From: Priapulus caudatus
Taxonomy: Eukaryota > Priapulida > Priapulimorpha > Priapulimorphida > Priapulidae
DNA length: 23,147 nucleotides
NCBI RefSeq assembly: GCF_000485595.1
Contig: NW_014580296.1
Span: forward strand, 9,664 to 32,810
Direction: 5' to 3'
Shown: positions 1 through 10,139 of the stretch, one piece after another
Layout: each line of letters starts with the position of its first letter
Position numbering within the stretch: position 1 is the stretch's first letter
Translations under genes and position numbers: made by a program
The notes under the pieces: model-generated
Databases searched by the model: none
Seen by the model: only the letters and a program-made list of their open reading frames with translations
Told to the model about the DNA's origin: nothing

Positions 1-428
1 TATGCATAATCAACTTGATTTGTGTTAGTTAACACGTTTTTAGTAGCAAATCATTTGTTTATGGCTTATTCTTCATGTTGGCACTTGATTTTTTTAAATA
101 AAATTTTAACACAGATTGCATTTTAGAGACTATTGGGCATTATTTATGTTGCCTGATAATGTAATGAAAACGACGCAGTCGTGAATTTATTCTGCACAAC
201 AAGACAAATTCTCACACTGTAACACGAGACGCGCGAGTCGTGGCAAGCGTGACAAAAATTTAACACAAGAGAACAAATGTTATACGCAATTTGTAAATGT
301 ATTGTTTTGTGTTATGATCGGTAGATAATTAATGATTTTGACGTGTTTTTCAAGAAAAACACATTTTATTCATTATCATACAATATAATATCACTATAAT
401 TGTAATTCGTAGTGTAAATGTGGTATTT
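1..428. other. AT-rich stretch, no gene seen
   Basis: I see no open frame of useful length, no RNA gene and no clear repeat here. The sequence is AT-rich with short homopolymer runs. Confidence 0.6.
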
Positions 429-580
429 TCAACTTAATATTAAAGTTACGAGAGGGTCTGGGCTCTCATAATGTTAAGAGGATATTTTCGAGGATTTTTC
501 ATTCTCGTAGCGGTTACGAGTGAAACTTAATATTAAGACTAATGTTAAGACTAATTTTGTTTCTGACAACGGGCCCCTGA
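429..580. repeat. Possible small inverted-repeat element
   Basis: The segment has related AT-rich words facing each other: CTTAATATTAA near 433 and again near 528, with TTACGAGAG and CTCTCATAATG between them. Its right edge carries CAACGGGCCCCTG, the kind of GC-rich end common on small non-autonomous DNA transposons of marine animals. The arms are imperfect, no clean target duplication is visible and the left end is not defined, so this is only a candidate MITE or foldback remnant. Confidence 0.25.
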
Positions 581-585
581 TAATC

Positions 586-1800
586 TACATTGATATGAGT
601 GTAGTGTGACTTGACGTATGTGTGTATGCTTGCACATTCTCTGCTTCTCGTTAGTAAAAGCCATGTGACCACGTCAAGGTAAGAAGCAAGCACAGGGATT
701 TCTTTCAAAGAAAGAAACCTTGATGTCAGGAGAAGTGCAACAATATTTGCCATGCGATCATAATTTGGGGTGTTGTAAACTCGCCTTCAATAGTAAAATT
801 ATAGAATGTATGATATATATAGGAATCAGTGCTAAAGAATTGTAAATTAGTAAATAAAATTTTTAATATTATCTCTATTATATTAATCACATTTTATCTA
901 GACGTTCGAATTATATTAGAAATTTTCAAGGTCAAATTCAGCAACATATTTTAACCTCTTAATTTAATGAAATTTTCGTAGTGGCAAATATTTTAAGACT
1001 GACTTAGAGAGTTAACAAATTTTTACCTCGATCCACTTATAATTTTTGCTGGTCACCAAACTGAAGAAAATCTGTCACAGACACGAAATGTACTCGATCT
1101 GTTTTGTCTTTAAATAGGAAAAGCAAACACAAATTCCTATACAAATCGTTAAGGTAAACACATATCTATTGCCAAGCAGCTGTTCTGAAAGGGACCAATC
1201 AATCATGACGCAACTGTTTCCCAGGGTCCTGATGTTTTAATCTGGTGTAGTTCAGGGGCAAATCGGTTAATTTTTTTCCCATTTTTTGGCACTTGTCACA
1301 ACTACGAATCATGTTTTAATATACCTTTACAAGCCATCTAGTCCAATAACAATTTGCGCGACAGCTTTGATATACTGTTACCCAAATGCTGGCACCGTGT
1401 TCATTGCCACAGCGGCAATAAAGCGTCCAGTTTCGGGCGAGCGTCCAAAATACATGGTACACGGCACAGCGGTACTGGGCAAAACGAAAGCACGCGGATG
1501 GCAGTAGAAAGCGAACGTCCATGGTTCGCACAGTCTTGAAAAAGTACTCTGAATTTGAGGGGGAAGGCCTTGAAAAGTACTTGAATTAAGTAAATGTTGA
1601 TTTGTGGCATGAAAAAGTCCTTGAAATTTCAGAAAATGTCCATTGAATTTTTAGAAAGAAGCCTTGCCTGTAATAAAAAGAAATTTGTACCATCAATAAT
1701 GCCCCAAACCTCAAAAAAATTGCGTTAAAAGAAGAACCGCGATCGCGAATGAGTTCGGCGCAGTAAGAAGGGGCATACATTGAAGAGAATTTGTTTACAT
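586..1800. other. Non-coding stretch, nothing recognised
   Basis: Only short overlapping frames on both strands (about 60-80 codons) are present, most of them clustered at 1286-1610 where both strands are open by chance. None resembles a known protein. No RNA gene or ordered repeat was seen. Confidence 0.5.
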
Positions 1801-1803
1801 TAG

Positions 1804-1965
1804 CCAATCAACCAGCCACCCATCTCCATGTGCATTGTCATTGCCACACACGATTACCAGCCCTAAATAAGCAACCACAAAACATCGCTCCAACTTTAGT
1901 GTGCACGAGCTGGGCGGGCACCCGATTGCAGCCGAGACGCGTTCACATCCGCTAACATGAACAGG
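1804..1965 (+). promoter_or_regulatory. Promoter-like block with possible first coding exon
   Basis: Read directly: a CCAAT box at 1804-1808, a TATA-like TAAATAA at 1864-1870, then about 85 bases leading to ATG at 1957. That ATG opens a three-codon frame (Met-Asn-Arg) which meets a good splice donor, GTAAGA, at 1966. The spacing of CCAAT, TATA, a likely start near 1895, ATG and donor is what a small 5' exon would show. No second exon could be linked to it, and such motifs arise by chance in AT-rich DNA. Whether it could lead into the far-downstream SLC22 exons cannot be judged from sequence alone. Confidence 0.25.
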
Positions 1966-1969
1966 GTAA

Positions 1970-2880
1970 GAAACCGAAGTGATTAATGAGTGGTCAACGC
2001 TGTCCTGCTATAGAAAACTTTTATCCCTCAATCTGTCAAGCGCAATAAAATTCGTTCCGACAAACACCGCTGCACACGGGTGAAAAAATTTGTTTAATTC
2101 GCTGTTCGGTTTTTGAGTTTTGGCGATTTCTTCGACCCCACCCTCCCGGCTTCAAGGCGATTCTGGTGCCCGTCTGCTTTGCGGAATGCCAAGTCGGTGC
2201 ATAGTTCGAGTAGTCGCTAGAGTTGAATAGAATGATTTATATTGAATAAAATTGCATTCACCTATGCGAAACTTGATATTCTATGATCAATAAAAAAAAA
2301 ATTCAAAAATCGCACGTCGAATACGATTTCTCGATAATTTAGAATGCCACATGATTGGACATAAAAACGGGTCAAATTTTGCATTGGATTAAATAATTTT
2401 CTGAAAATTTGTTTTTTTTGTGTCAAACTTGATGCTAAACGAACACGACATGCCTTATTGTCTGATATGCCAAAAATGAGCACTCGGAAGCAATCGGTTA
2501 TTTTTTATAGCGATTGAAGCGGCTGTGGGAATTGTACACCAGGTGGCGCTATCACATCATAGTGCTATTGGTAGACGTTCTATTTACGCGCTCCAACAAT
2601 GATGGCTGGAGGCAATTTTTATCATATCTCAAGAATAGGCATTTACGCTTCATTTGGAATAGAATTTGTGCAAAGGCGACAGTCAGTTTCGGAGATTAGG
2701 CGAATCCAAGTTGGTTCACCCAACAAAAATCATTGCTTTCATTGTTCCACTTGGCTGCGGATAGACACTATTCGCGAAGCAATCGACATCATGGACCGTT
2801 TTTATATTAAGACTTGTTCTAATAAAACAATACATCTGTGACAAGTTCATTTCAAGGCTGTAACTCATGCAAAATTCTTC
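1970..2880. other. Non-coding stretch before the Penelope fragment
   Basis: AT-rich sequence with only short frames. It includes the expected position of the reverse transcriptase part of the downstream Penelope-like element, but no RT motif could be read in any plus-strand frame, so that element looks 5'-truncated. Confidence 0.45.
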
Positions 2881-2886
2881 TAGCTG

Positions 2887-3375
2887 ATGCTTGAATGGGT
2901 GCAACAGACCGGCAGATGGACAAATACTGGGCCACAGCGTCAACGTTACAACCCCGTGAGCCAACCTGGCTCATACCGGTGTGATCGGAGAAGTTGCAGT
3001 ACTTGCGAATTTATCACGACTGGGTCTGTGGTTCGAGGACCTCGGGGCAAAATTACAGTGCTGGATTCATTTACATGCGTGTCGAGGAACCTCATTTATG
3101 CCATTAAATGCATTAAATGCCACATTTTATATATTGGCGAAACAGAACGCCGCCTTGCGGATAGGTTTGGTGAACACCTAAGATCTATTGAACTCAATGA
3201 TGATTGTGCGGTTGCTTACCATTTCAACCAACGGAATCACCACATTGATGACGTGCGTGTTTGTGGCTGCCAACTGACACCAAATTACAATACCTCAGAT
3301 CGACGTATGACTGAGCAGAAATTAATTCAGTTGCTTGGTTGTTTGCATCCAGGGGGCATGAACGTAAAACGTTAA
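2887..3375 (+). pseudogene. Penelope-like retroelement, GIY-YIG endonuclease end (5'-truncated)
   Basis: The frame encodes about 162 residues matching the C-terminal endonuclease of Penelope-like elements, which nick target DNA for retrotransposition. Visible in order are a cysteine cluster (C32, C37, C40) in the linker, then C64, and the GIY-YIG core with IY at 70-71, C75 and C78, and YIG at 82-84. The active-site-like R93 and H97 follow within RLADRFGEH, the metal-binding Glu is E143 in TEQKLI, and the terminal Asn is N159 in PGGMN. All key residues of this domain appear present. The reverse transcriptase that should precede it is not found, and an in-frame stop lies at 2881, so this is a 5'-truncated copy as is common for retroelements. 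The ATG at 2887 is merely the first Met. It ends about 30 bases before a long TG microsatellite. A stand-alone host GIY-YIG gene is a less likely reading. Confidence 0.85.
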
Positions 3376-3402
3376 TAACGTGTGATTTTTGAGTTCATTG
3401 CT

Positions 3403-3416
3403 TCGTTGTGTGTGTA

Positions 3417-3478
<62 letters not shown>
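3403..3478. repeat. (TG)n microsatellite
   Basis: Nearly pure TG dinucleotides, more than 30 units with one TATG interruption near the start. It begins shortly after the Penelope-like stop codon and may have been seeded by the 3' end of that insertion. Confidence 0.95.
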
Positions 3479-3479
<1 letters not shown>

Positions 3480-4480
3480 TCTGGTAGCTCAACATGCCAG
3501 CGATGTCGTGTGGCGTTTTTGTCGACCCGACGCGTGTGTGTTTTATACAATGTGCGTGTTCTCATGTCGTCTCGCTATTCTATGGCAACGCGCAAATTGT
3601 GGAATCATTTTTTTTTGCATAGAGTTCGCTATGTAATAATTGGTCTTTGCATTATCTATAATTTTGCGATTTATTTGTTTTTGGATTATTATGATATATT
3701 CCTAATGTTGCTGAGCTGTATGAAGAGAATGTGATCTCGAAAGGCTGTCAGACATTAAACTATTTAAACACCTTATTGTAGTACCTTGACTTTTGTTTTG
3801 TGTATCTACACGGGTGTTCGCTGTGATTCTATTCTGCTCTCTTCTCTCTCCTCTCTCTCTCTCTATATATATATACTATATTTGTATTCTATTTACTTTA
3901 TTTATCTTATATTTGTTTATTCATTCTTAATATACTATGCTAGACTAGTAAACCCAGTGGTCCGAGACTAACTAAACTCTCTCTACTAGACGCATTGCCT
4001 CCCGTAGCCCTTCCACGTGCTGCCGCGTACAAAACCAAACATCTAAGTTGCACTGCGCATTTCATTCTCCTCGGTTACTCTCCGGAATTCTATTTGTGCT
4101 CTACGAGATAATGCCGTCAGAACGTGTTCCTACGTTGTGACAGAGTGGTAATATGTTACGTGTCGACGATACATCGCCTTAACGGCATACCATCTTTTGA
4201 CACATATTATCATAGTATGTGGTTAACACCTATCTTCTGTTGGTGGCGCGCAGGTAGTAGTAGCGGCCGGGGCAACGCAGACATGCTCCCTTTACCAGCA
4301 TCGAGTAGATCTTGTGTATATTCGCCGTCATATTGCACTCTAGCACACCGTCATCGCATACACCATTACACACACCGTTGATCGTGGCCGCATCGTAGAA
4401 CGCACGTACTGGTTCTCGCGTAAAATGCCACGCCTAACCTCGTTACCGCACACGACCGTAGCGGCATCACGCTACCGTAG
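3480..4480. other. Non-coding stretch with CT/TA microsatellite at 3836-3873
   Basis: AT-rich sequence containing a CT run passing into a TA run at about 3836-3873. From about 4010 the base composition becomes more balanced and resembles the retroelement to its right. A minus-strand frame at roughly 4240-4430 reads without stops for about 65 codons but matches nothing I recognise. RNase H motifs or a 3' LTR belonging to the gypsy-type element were looked for here and not found. Confidence 0.45.
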
Positions 4481-4483
4481 CTG

Positions 4484-5296
4484 TCAGCGTGTAGACATAC
4501 TCCCGCAACGCTGCGTAGCCCGATCATCACCGTAGTATCGCTCCGTACCAAACAGCTCGTACCCTTGGATATCATCCACGTCGTGCTCACGGNTGCATTT
4601 TTTTACATTGATTGTCAAACCCACGTCTGCAACAGCTTGCAGTACTTTACGCAGATGTACCAAGTGTTCTTCCCAGGTTTGCGAGAAGACAGCGATATCG
4701 TCAATATACCCACACGCGTAATCGCTATGACCAAGCAATAACCTATTCACCATCCTCTGAAAAGTTGCACTCGCTCCTTTTAAACCAAATGCCATAACCT
4801 TCGGCTGATACAAAGCAGTGCCTGTAAAGAATGCCGTTAACCCACGGCTGCCCTCAGCTAGCGGTATCTGATAATACCTTTTCGTCATGTCCAACACAGT
4901 TATAAACCGTGAAACTGACACCCTATATATCAACTCTTGTGACACTGGCATTGGAAAGCTATCAGCCACCGTACAGAGGTTCAGCTTCCTAAAATCGACG
5001 CACATGCGCACCGACCCGTCCTTCTTCGTCACACACACGATCGGGTGAGCGATAGGGCTGAATGAAGTTTCAATCAGTCCTAGTTGTAACAGACCTTCTA
5101 CCTGCCGATCTACCTCACCCCGTAAAGCCTGGGGTACTCTGTATAGGTAAGGCTGTTTCAGCTTGGCACCTGGCTCTAACTCGATCACATGTTCAGCACC
5201 TGAAAGGGTATATCCGGCCGTGAGATCGGGGTAATCGGTACCCTGTCCGCCCATGTGAGTCAACGCCGCGACTGACAACTGATGCACTCCGTACAA
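4484..5296 (-). pseudogene. Ty3/gypsy-type reverse transcriptase, truncated
   Basis: This frame carries the reverse transcriptase of an LTR retrotransposon. Upstream it has the usual linker with YPDLTAGYTL and PGAKLKQPYLYRVP. Next come the fingers (SPIAHPIVCVTKKDGSVRMCVDF in pieces, residues about 80-102), motif A with catalytic Asp in VLDMTKRYYQIPL (D136), and FGLKGASATFQRMVN (170-184). The catalytic YIDD box is at 197-200, and GLTINVKKC ends near 234. Arg replaces the common Gly after the motif A Thr-Lys. The frame runs into an ambiguous base (N, 4593) and then a short tail that no longer fits the family. The thumb end and RNase H are missing. The apparent start at 5296 is a TTG and not a real start: the RT frame was once fused to the preceding protein and is now separated from it by a deletion and frame change. 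Confidence 0.9.
4593..4593. other. Ambiguous base inside the RT remnant
   Basis: A single N lies one codon after the last recognisable RT residues (VKKC). Similar single Ns occur at 9626 and 22022, each at a structural boundary. They may mark contig joins or unresolved consensus positions. Confidence 0.9.
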
Positions 5297-6525
5297 TACC
5301 TCCTGACATCAGCCGCGATCGTCGGCCAATAGAAGGTGTACATTATCCTTTCTTTTGTCTTCCGTGCGCCCAAATGCGCACCCCATACGCCATCATGAGC
5401 CAGCTTAACAACTGCCTCCCTACGACATTCAGGTAGCACCAACTGCCAGACGGACTGATTCAACACCTTGTGTTTATGGTACAACAAGCGAGAAAACACA
5501 GCAAAGTTACCCTTCGCCTGTCTCGCTAGCTTCCATGCATTCGTCAAACTGCTATCAAGCTCCTGCTGTCGACGCAAATCTTCGCATGCGCTCATACGAG
5601 CTTCGCTATCTAACTCTAGCAAATCTCCACCCCCTACCGTCTCTACCGCAGTGGAAGACAATGCGCCATGGCCCTTACTCAGTGAATCGCTTTGTGCATG
5701 ATCAGCTTGTACAAGCTTTCCGTCGCCCCTAGCCTCACACCTCAAAGACGCAATGCTGCACTGGCCCGCGTCACAAGTAGAAACTACGCGACTAAGCAAC
5801 TCTTGATATACCTCTCGCGACAAAATCATATCTAGTCCACGTGACAGTTTATCAGTTACGGCACACACGACTGTGAGAGGATCAGTGTGTTCTGCATTGG
5901 CCAAACATACCGGGATATTACATAACTCTGCTTTCACCTGTTGACCAAACGCTCCCTCCAGCGTAACCTCGCCCACGTGCTCAGCTAATCCTTGAAGCGG
6001 AACTGACCGTCTAACGACACAAACCTGCGCCCCCGTGTCTATAAGACATTTTACTCTCGAGCCGCCTACCTGAACATAAACGTACGACAACGTGGATCGC
6101 GCACGAGCGCCCTTGAAATTGGGTTTACTCTTACATTCTCTAACACACGATTCCGACTCAGCCAACGCGCATGCCACGTCTGCGGGGTTGAGTGTGACTT
6201 TGGCAACCAGGTTACTAGCCATCTCATCGGCTTCTTTTCTGTGACTCGCTGCATCACGAGTAACCTGCGAATCACGAGATTCCGCTACACTTCTAACAGA
6301 GGCACTAACAAAGCCACGAGCGGGTTCTCTCTCTCCCTCAGCCTGTCTAAGCCTTTTAAAACAAAATCTCCAACCGTGTCCGGTCTTACCGCAATAACTA
6401 CACTTCAACCTAGTGTAATCAGCCTTCTCCCCTCTAACCACACTACCAGTGTTACCCCTTCTGCTCTGCACAAACTGCAGTGACGTGCGACCGCCCAAAG
6501 CTCTGCTATGCGGCTTGAAATTCAC
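5260..6525 (-). pseudogene. Retroelement nucleocapsid knuckle, protease and integrase H2C2 finger
   Basis: A 421-residue frame of the same retroelement. A CCHC zinc knuckle (C42, C45, H50, C55) marks the nucleocapsid end of Gag. An aspartic protease follows, with LIDTGAQVCVV (catalytic D163 in DTGA) and a downstream LDMILSREVY that matches the conserved second half. The C-terminal quarter holds a typical integrase H2C2 finger: H377, H384, FYWP at 398-401, C414 and C417. The frame then stops at TGA five residues after the last Cys, and the RT begins at once in another frame. In ordinary Ty3/gypsy elements the integrase lies after RT and RNase H. An integrase finger between protease and RT is the Ty1/copia-like order known from Gmr1-type gypsy elements. 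The DDE catalytic core that should follow is absent. Confidence 0.88.
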
Positions 6526-6712
6526 GCCATTCTCACTCGAGCCTTGTCTATAGACCCGTTAGAATCATACCGACTCATTTTACCGGGAAGTAACAACTCG
6601 TTCTGAGCAAACGTATCAGCTAACTCGACAATTTTATCCGGCAAAAACCAAGATTCACCTTCCTTTGCTAACACATGAGATCCTTAATACAACGCGCAAG
6701 TGCTGATTTAGC
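6522..6712 (-). pseudogene. Gag C-terminal remnant, frameshifted
   Basis: Just upstream of the zinc-knuckle frame on the minus strand, two short pieces read as Gag-like protein. One contains SALARCIKDLM (6668-6712). The other, in a neighbouring frame, contains AKEGESWFLPDKIVELAD and ends in a stop at 6522. The second resembles the capsid-end helix of gypsy and SCAN-type Gag, which precedes the zinc knuckle in intact elements. The switch of frame at about 6670 and again at about 6525 shows that this Gag gene is broken in at least two places. Confidence 0.55.
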
Positions 6713-6862
6713 CTATCCGCAAATTATACAGCTGAACCAAACTGGTCATATTGCTACAGCAATCACGACTCTCCGTGTTTAAAACCGAAACAAAAGCCGG
6801 TCAACCTAGAAGCAAATTGCTCATGATGTTACCTCTTTACTGGCGACTGGAAACACGTGTTT

Positions 6863-7311
6863 AAGCCCGGCGCCACAACGTGGCGATTTTATCGACAGCT
6901 ACCGCTTCGATTTTTTATACGCTGTTTCGATAAAAACGCCAGTGTGCGCCACCGGCACAATGCATCGTCTATCAGCGACTACACTGTATCAACTGTACGT
7001 GACCTGTTCATAACCACACACAGGCGTGCCAATATTTATCAAGTTGCTCTTCAAAATATGCCATTTGATTGACGTTATCAAAAAACTGTTGCGAGAATCA
7101 TGTTCGCCTAGTGCGCCGCACACGTAGCGCATTGCTTCAGCGGACCTGGGCAACAAATAATCAAAACATGTTTATATGATCCATCGACGAGTTTCTAGGC
7201 CAAAAATCGGTGGACGCGCAGCAGCGCACACGTGTGCAATTCTCGGCGATGTTGTCCCCGCACAGAATCGCCGGTACTAGCCGATAAAATCGCCACTGTG
7301 CGCCGCGGCTT
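6863..7311. mobile_element. 449-bp non-autonomous inverted-repeat (MITE-like) element
   Basis: The left end AAGCCCGGCGCCACA, followed by GTGGCGATTTTATCG, is matched in reverse by the right end, CGATAAAATCGCCACTG then TGCGCCGCGGCTT. A third inverted copy of the terminus lies inside at about 6928-6956, so the left 90 bases alone form a foldback. No coding capacity is seen. No exact target duplication is visible (TTT on the left, GTA on the right), which suggests decay. It lies within the gag region of the minus-strand gypsy-type element and so probably inserted into it. Its ends resemble those of the 454-bp element at 11284-11737. Confidence 0.65.
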
Positions 7312-7721
7312 GTATATGAACCGCGCTGAACCTAAAATTCCCTTTAACAGTAAACTACTTTCAAACTGTTTGTAGTCTGTGAGCCTGCGCTGTACGTCAT
7401 GCGAGATGTGTTAACTTTCTAGCCTTTACTCGACAAGACACGTCGGAGAAATAACGCACACGAATCCGTCAGGCCACGGATAGCATTAACAGCTAATCTA
7501 CTGTCTCGAAAAAACATGGGAATTTCACCCGGCTCGTCAGGAAACGTACAGGTAACAATACTTCAAGGATTTCACCGACCTACTTGGTCAAAACGTCGAG
7601 CTATTATCTATAATCCCGGTCTCTCTCTTTCCAAAAAAAAACTGCTGTCCTTGCCTCTACACGAACCGACAATTCTGTTCACACTTTCCCTTCTCAACAT
7701 CCTTATCTTTCTCTCAGCTGC

Positions 7722-7984
7722 TCAAAAACTAACGCCATAATATTGCTCGTTCTCTAGGGACTCATCATCACGTTCGACTGAGGCGTAGACTAGTTTATCC
7801 ATCTTTTGGAACGCACCCCTCCTCGACTGTACATGATCGCCTGAGTCATACATACTCATCAGCTGGTTACGCCCAAATCTTCTACTTGCTCAATCTGAGC
7901 CCCGCACTCAACTAATTTTGCCTTATCAAATATTCAGTGCTCATTTTCTGCACAAGTGAATCCAGCTGTGCTCAACTGCTCCAT
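7722..7984 (-). pseudogene. Possible Gag N-terminal remnant
   Basis: A minus-strand ATG at 7984 opens a frame beginning MEQLSTAGFTCAENEH. One stop codon interrupts it, and it continues with KAKLVECGAQIEQVEDLGV to another stop. A second frame then reads about 45 residues rich in charged amino acids, to a stop at 7722. The position, about 500 bases inside the candidate 5' LTR and upstream of the recognised Gag end, fits the start of a decayed gag gene. There is no motif that proves it. Confidence 0.3.
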
Positions 7985-8194
7985 GTTTTAAACTCTGGTC
8001 AGATTTAACGCCAATTTCCTACACATACACATTCAACAACATGACACCAAAGGCTTAAACAAACCACTACTGTAACATACGTGCTCACCAAGTGTAGTTC
8101 ATCTCGCAAAACTGTACCTCATCACAGTCATAAGTTCGTCGCAACAACCCGCATGTGAGAGTAGAGCTTTCCACGGCGCGCATGAACGGCATCT

Positions 8195-8365
8195 CACGGC
8201 ATTGTCCCAGTGTTGTGCGTGTTCCCTTCCTCAGTCGACGCTCATCCATGTCTCTGTCGAGCAACGAACTCACGGCGCTGCCATGTGTTGTTGCTGTTAC
8301 TCCCTTCCGTCAGTCGACGCTCTCCCTTGTGCTCGCGGACAACGGACTCACGAGGCTTGTCCAGA
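8195..8365. repeat. Two-copy tandem repeat, about 77-bp unit
   Basis: Unit one starts with CACGGCATTG at 8195, and unit two with CACGGCGCTG at 8271. Both contain CCCTTCC, CAGTCGACGCTC, then GCAACGAACTCACG or GACAACGGACTCACG. A third start, CACGAGGCTTGTCC, is seen at 8349. It lies in what would be the untranslated leader of the minus-strand retroelement. Confidence 0.65.
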
Positions 8366-8490
8366 CTGTTAGTAAATAACGGGCACGGGTCGGAGGAAAG
8401 CGTGTTGCGCATTACACTTTGGCAATATACGACAGCTCCTCTGACTTCATCCTTTCTTGCGCGCCTTCCTTCTCCTTCTATCCAACCCGC

Positions 8491-8786
8491 TGCATCAATA
8501 TAGTATTAATTCTATAACATTTGAGCTCAGATCGAAACAGCCGAGAATGACCACAGTAAGAGAAGTGTATGAGTGGATATCAATATTTATTTTTACAAAA
8601 GAGTTTTTCAAACGAGTATACAAGCAAGGCTCTAAGCGCGGGAGGAAGAAGCAAGAGCAAGAACAAAAAAAATCATACCTCGCCACGTCACCTCGTCGCG
8701 CTTTTATAGCCATTCCTCACACTCTGCCCGAAAGCCAATCTTTACTTATAACAATGAAAGTCTGCCACTGGCGCCAACTGACAACA
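8491..8786 (-). repeat. Candidate 5' LTR of the gypsy-type element
   Basis: On the minus strand this 296-bp segment starts TGTTGTCAG and ends TGCA, as LTRs do (TG...CA). It contains a strong TATA box, TATAAAAG (8701-8708), and a polyadenylation signal, AATAAA (8586-8591), about 115 bases further on. That is the usual U3-R-U5 layout of a retroelement promoter and terminator. It is correctly placed and oriented for the broken gag-pol downstream. No second LTR copy was found and no convincing tRNA primer site follows it, so the assignment rests on layout alone. A host promoter is an alternative. Confidence 0.35.
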
Positions 8787-8789
8787 TAA

Positions 8790-9625
8790 ACACGTACAGT
8801 TGTCACCATAGAAGCATTTCTAGCGATACTCGAGTTTTTGACAATCCTGTCGGCACTATTTGTTTCATAGAGCGCAATGACTAAAACGTTTAATGAGAGA
8901 GCATGAGTTGACCCAACAACACCATTAATGTTTGTTAAGGTCTGCATCAACTATGACCTTGTGCAATCTAGCTTGGCAAATATGAAGTGAAATAAGGACA
9001 ACAGTTCTTAAACGAACAATTTTCTACATTTGCTATGAAACTGTCTACGTCACGAAATTTCTAGCACCAGCCAAGTTAGAATAATTTAGCTGTATTATTT
9101 GTACAAAATAAAAATGTATGAAAATACATTAGTGATTGTTACTTTTCATGCTTATATATATACCTTCTTTTATAGCTCTCGGCTTAATTATTTTGCCGCG
9201 GTGGTATAGAATTCGACTGTAACAAAACTGTATCTACAGCAACACAGACCGCCATTAAATTCGATAACTCTTTATGTCGTCAGCGCCCAAGCGAGGAGAT
9301 TCCGTGAAGCTAAACACAATGCTATAATAACAATGGCGTCGCGCAAGCATGCTCAGCTGGCACTATTGCTTCTATTAGTACCTGGCGACGTTATCCAATG
9401 GCAAATTTCACATTTTATACGTGATGCACTTAATATATTAATAATAAATGTTTATCTGAATGTTTGTATTCAGGAAATACACTGTATTGTAGTATATGTG
9501 TGCAAATACTGCAGATTGTTAGATAGGGGGACGATGGAGGGCCTAATATTTTCATTATAAATTTTACAAAATTATAGTTTTGATGTTGATAGTTGAGGGG
9601 AATTAATATAATATAGGGAGGTACC
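8790..9625. other. Non-coding AT-rich stretch
   Basis: Only short frames with no resemblance to known proteins. No RNA gene or structured repeat was seen. It ends at an ambiguous base (9626) that coincides exactly with the start of the telomere-like array. Confidence 0.5.
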
Positions 9626-9626
9626 N

Positions 9627-10130
9627 AAATCGTAACCCTAATCACAGCATAACAGAAGCTCTAACCCTTACCCTTACTCTATCACTAACCCTTACCCTAA
9701 CTCTAACACTTACCCTTCCCCTAACTCTAACACTTAACCTAACTCTAACACTAACAAAATCGTAACCCTAATCACAGCATAACAGAAGCTCTAACCCTTA
9801 CCCTTACTCTATCACTAACCCTTACCCTAACTCTAACACTTACCCTTACCCTAACTGTAACACTTCACCTAACTCTAGCACTAACAAAATCGTAACCCTA
9901 ATCACAGCATAACAGAAGCTCTAACCCTTACCCTTACTCTATCACTAACCCTTACCCTAACTCTAACACTTCCCCTAACTCTAACACTAACAAAATCGTA
10001 ACCCTAATCACAGCATAACAGAAGCTCTAACCCTTACCCTTACTCTATCACTAACCCTTGCCCTAACTCTAACACTTACCCTAACTCTAACACTAACAAA
10101 ATCGTAACCCCAATCGCAGCGTAACAGAAG
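9627..10130. repeat. Telomere-like CCCTAA-variant array in 130/106-bp units
   Basis: Hexamer variants such as ACCCTA, ACTCTA, ACACTA and ACCCTT alternate, and are punctuated by a fixed 38-base spacer beginning AAATCGTAACCCTAATCACA. The spacer starts at 9627, 9757, 9887, 9993 and 10099, giving units of 130, 130, 106 and 106 bases. The 24-base difference equals four hexamers. The plus strand is the C-rich strand. It is an interstitial or subtelomere-type satellite rather than a true telomere, since unique sequence lies on both sides. Confidence 0.9.
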
Positions 10131-10139
10131 CACGACAGG

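Noticed and set aside
3715-3760. Hammerhead-ribozyme-like core downstream of the Penelope fragment (CTGTATGA, a GAGA/TCTC stem, then GAAA).
   Set aside because: Penelope-like elements can carry hammerheads, but the CTGATGA core has an inserted T, and stems I and III do not form with the flanking bases.
7820-7862. Minus-strand CTGATGAG followed by a GAGT/ACTC stem.
   Set aside because: The required GAAA after the stem is missing, so it is not a hammerhead.
9627-10130. CRISPR-like reading of regularly spaced repeats.
   Set aside because: The spacers are identical and the repeats are telomere-like hexamers in a eukaryotic context, so this is a satellite.
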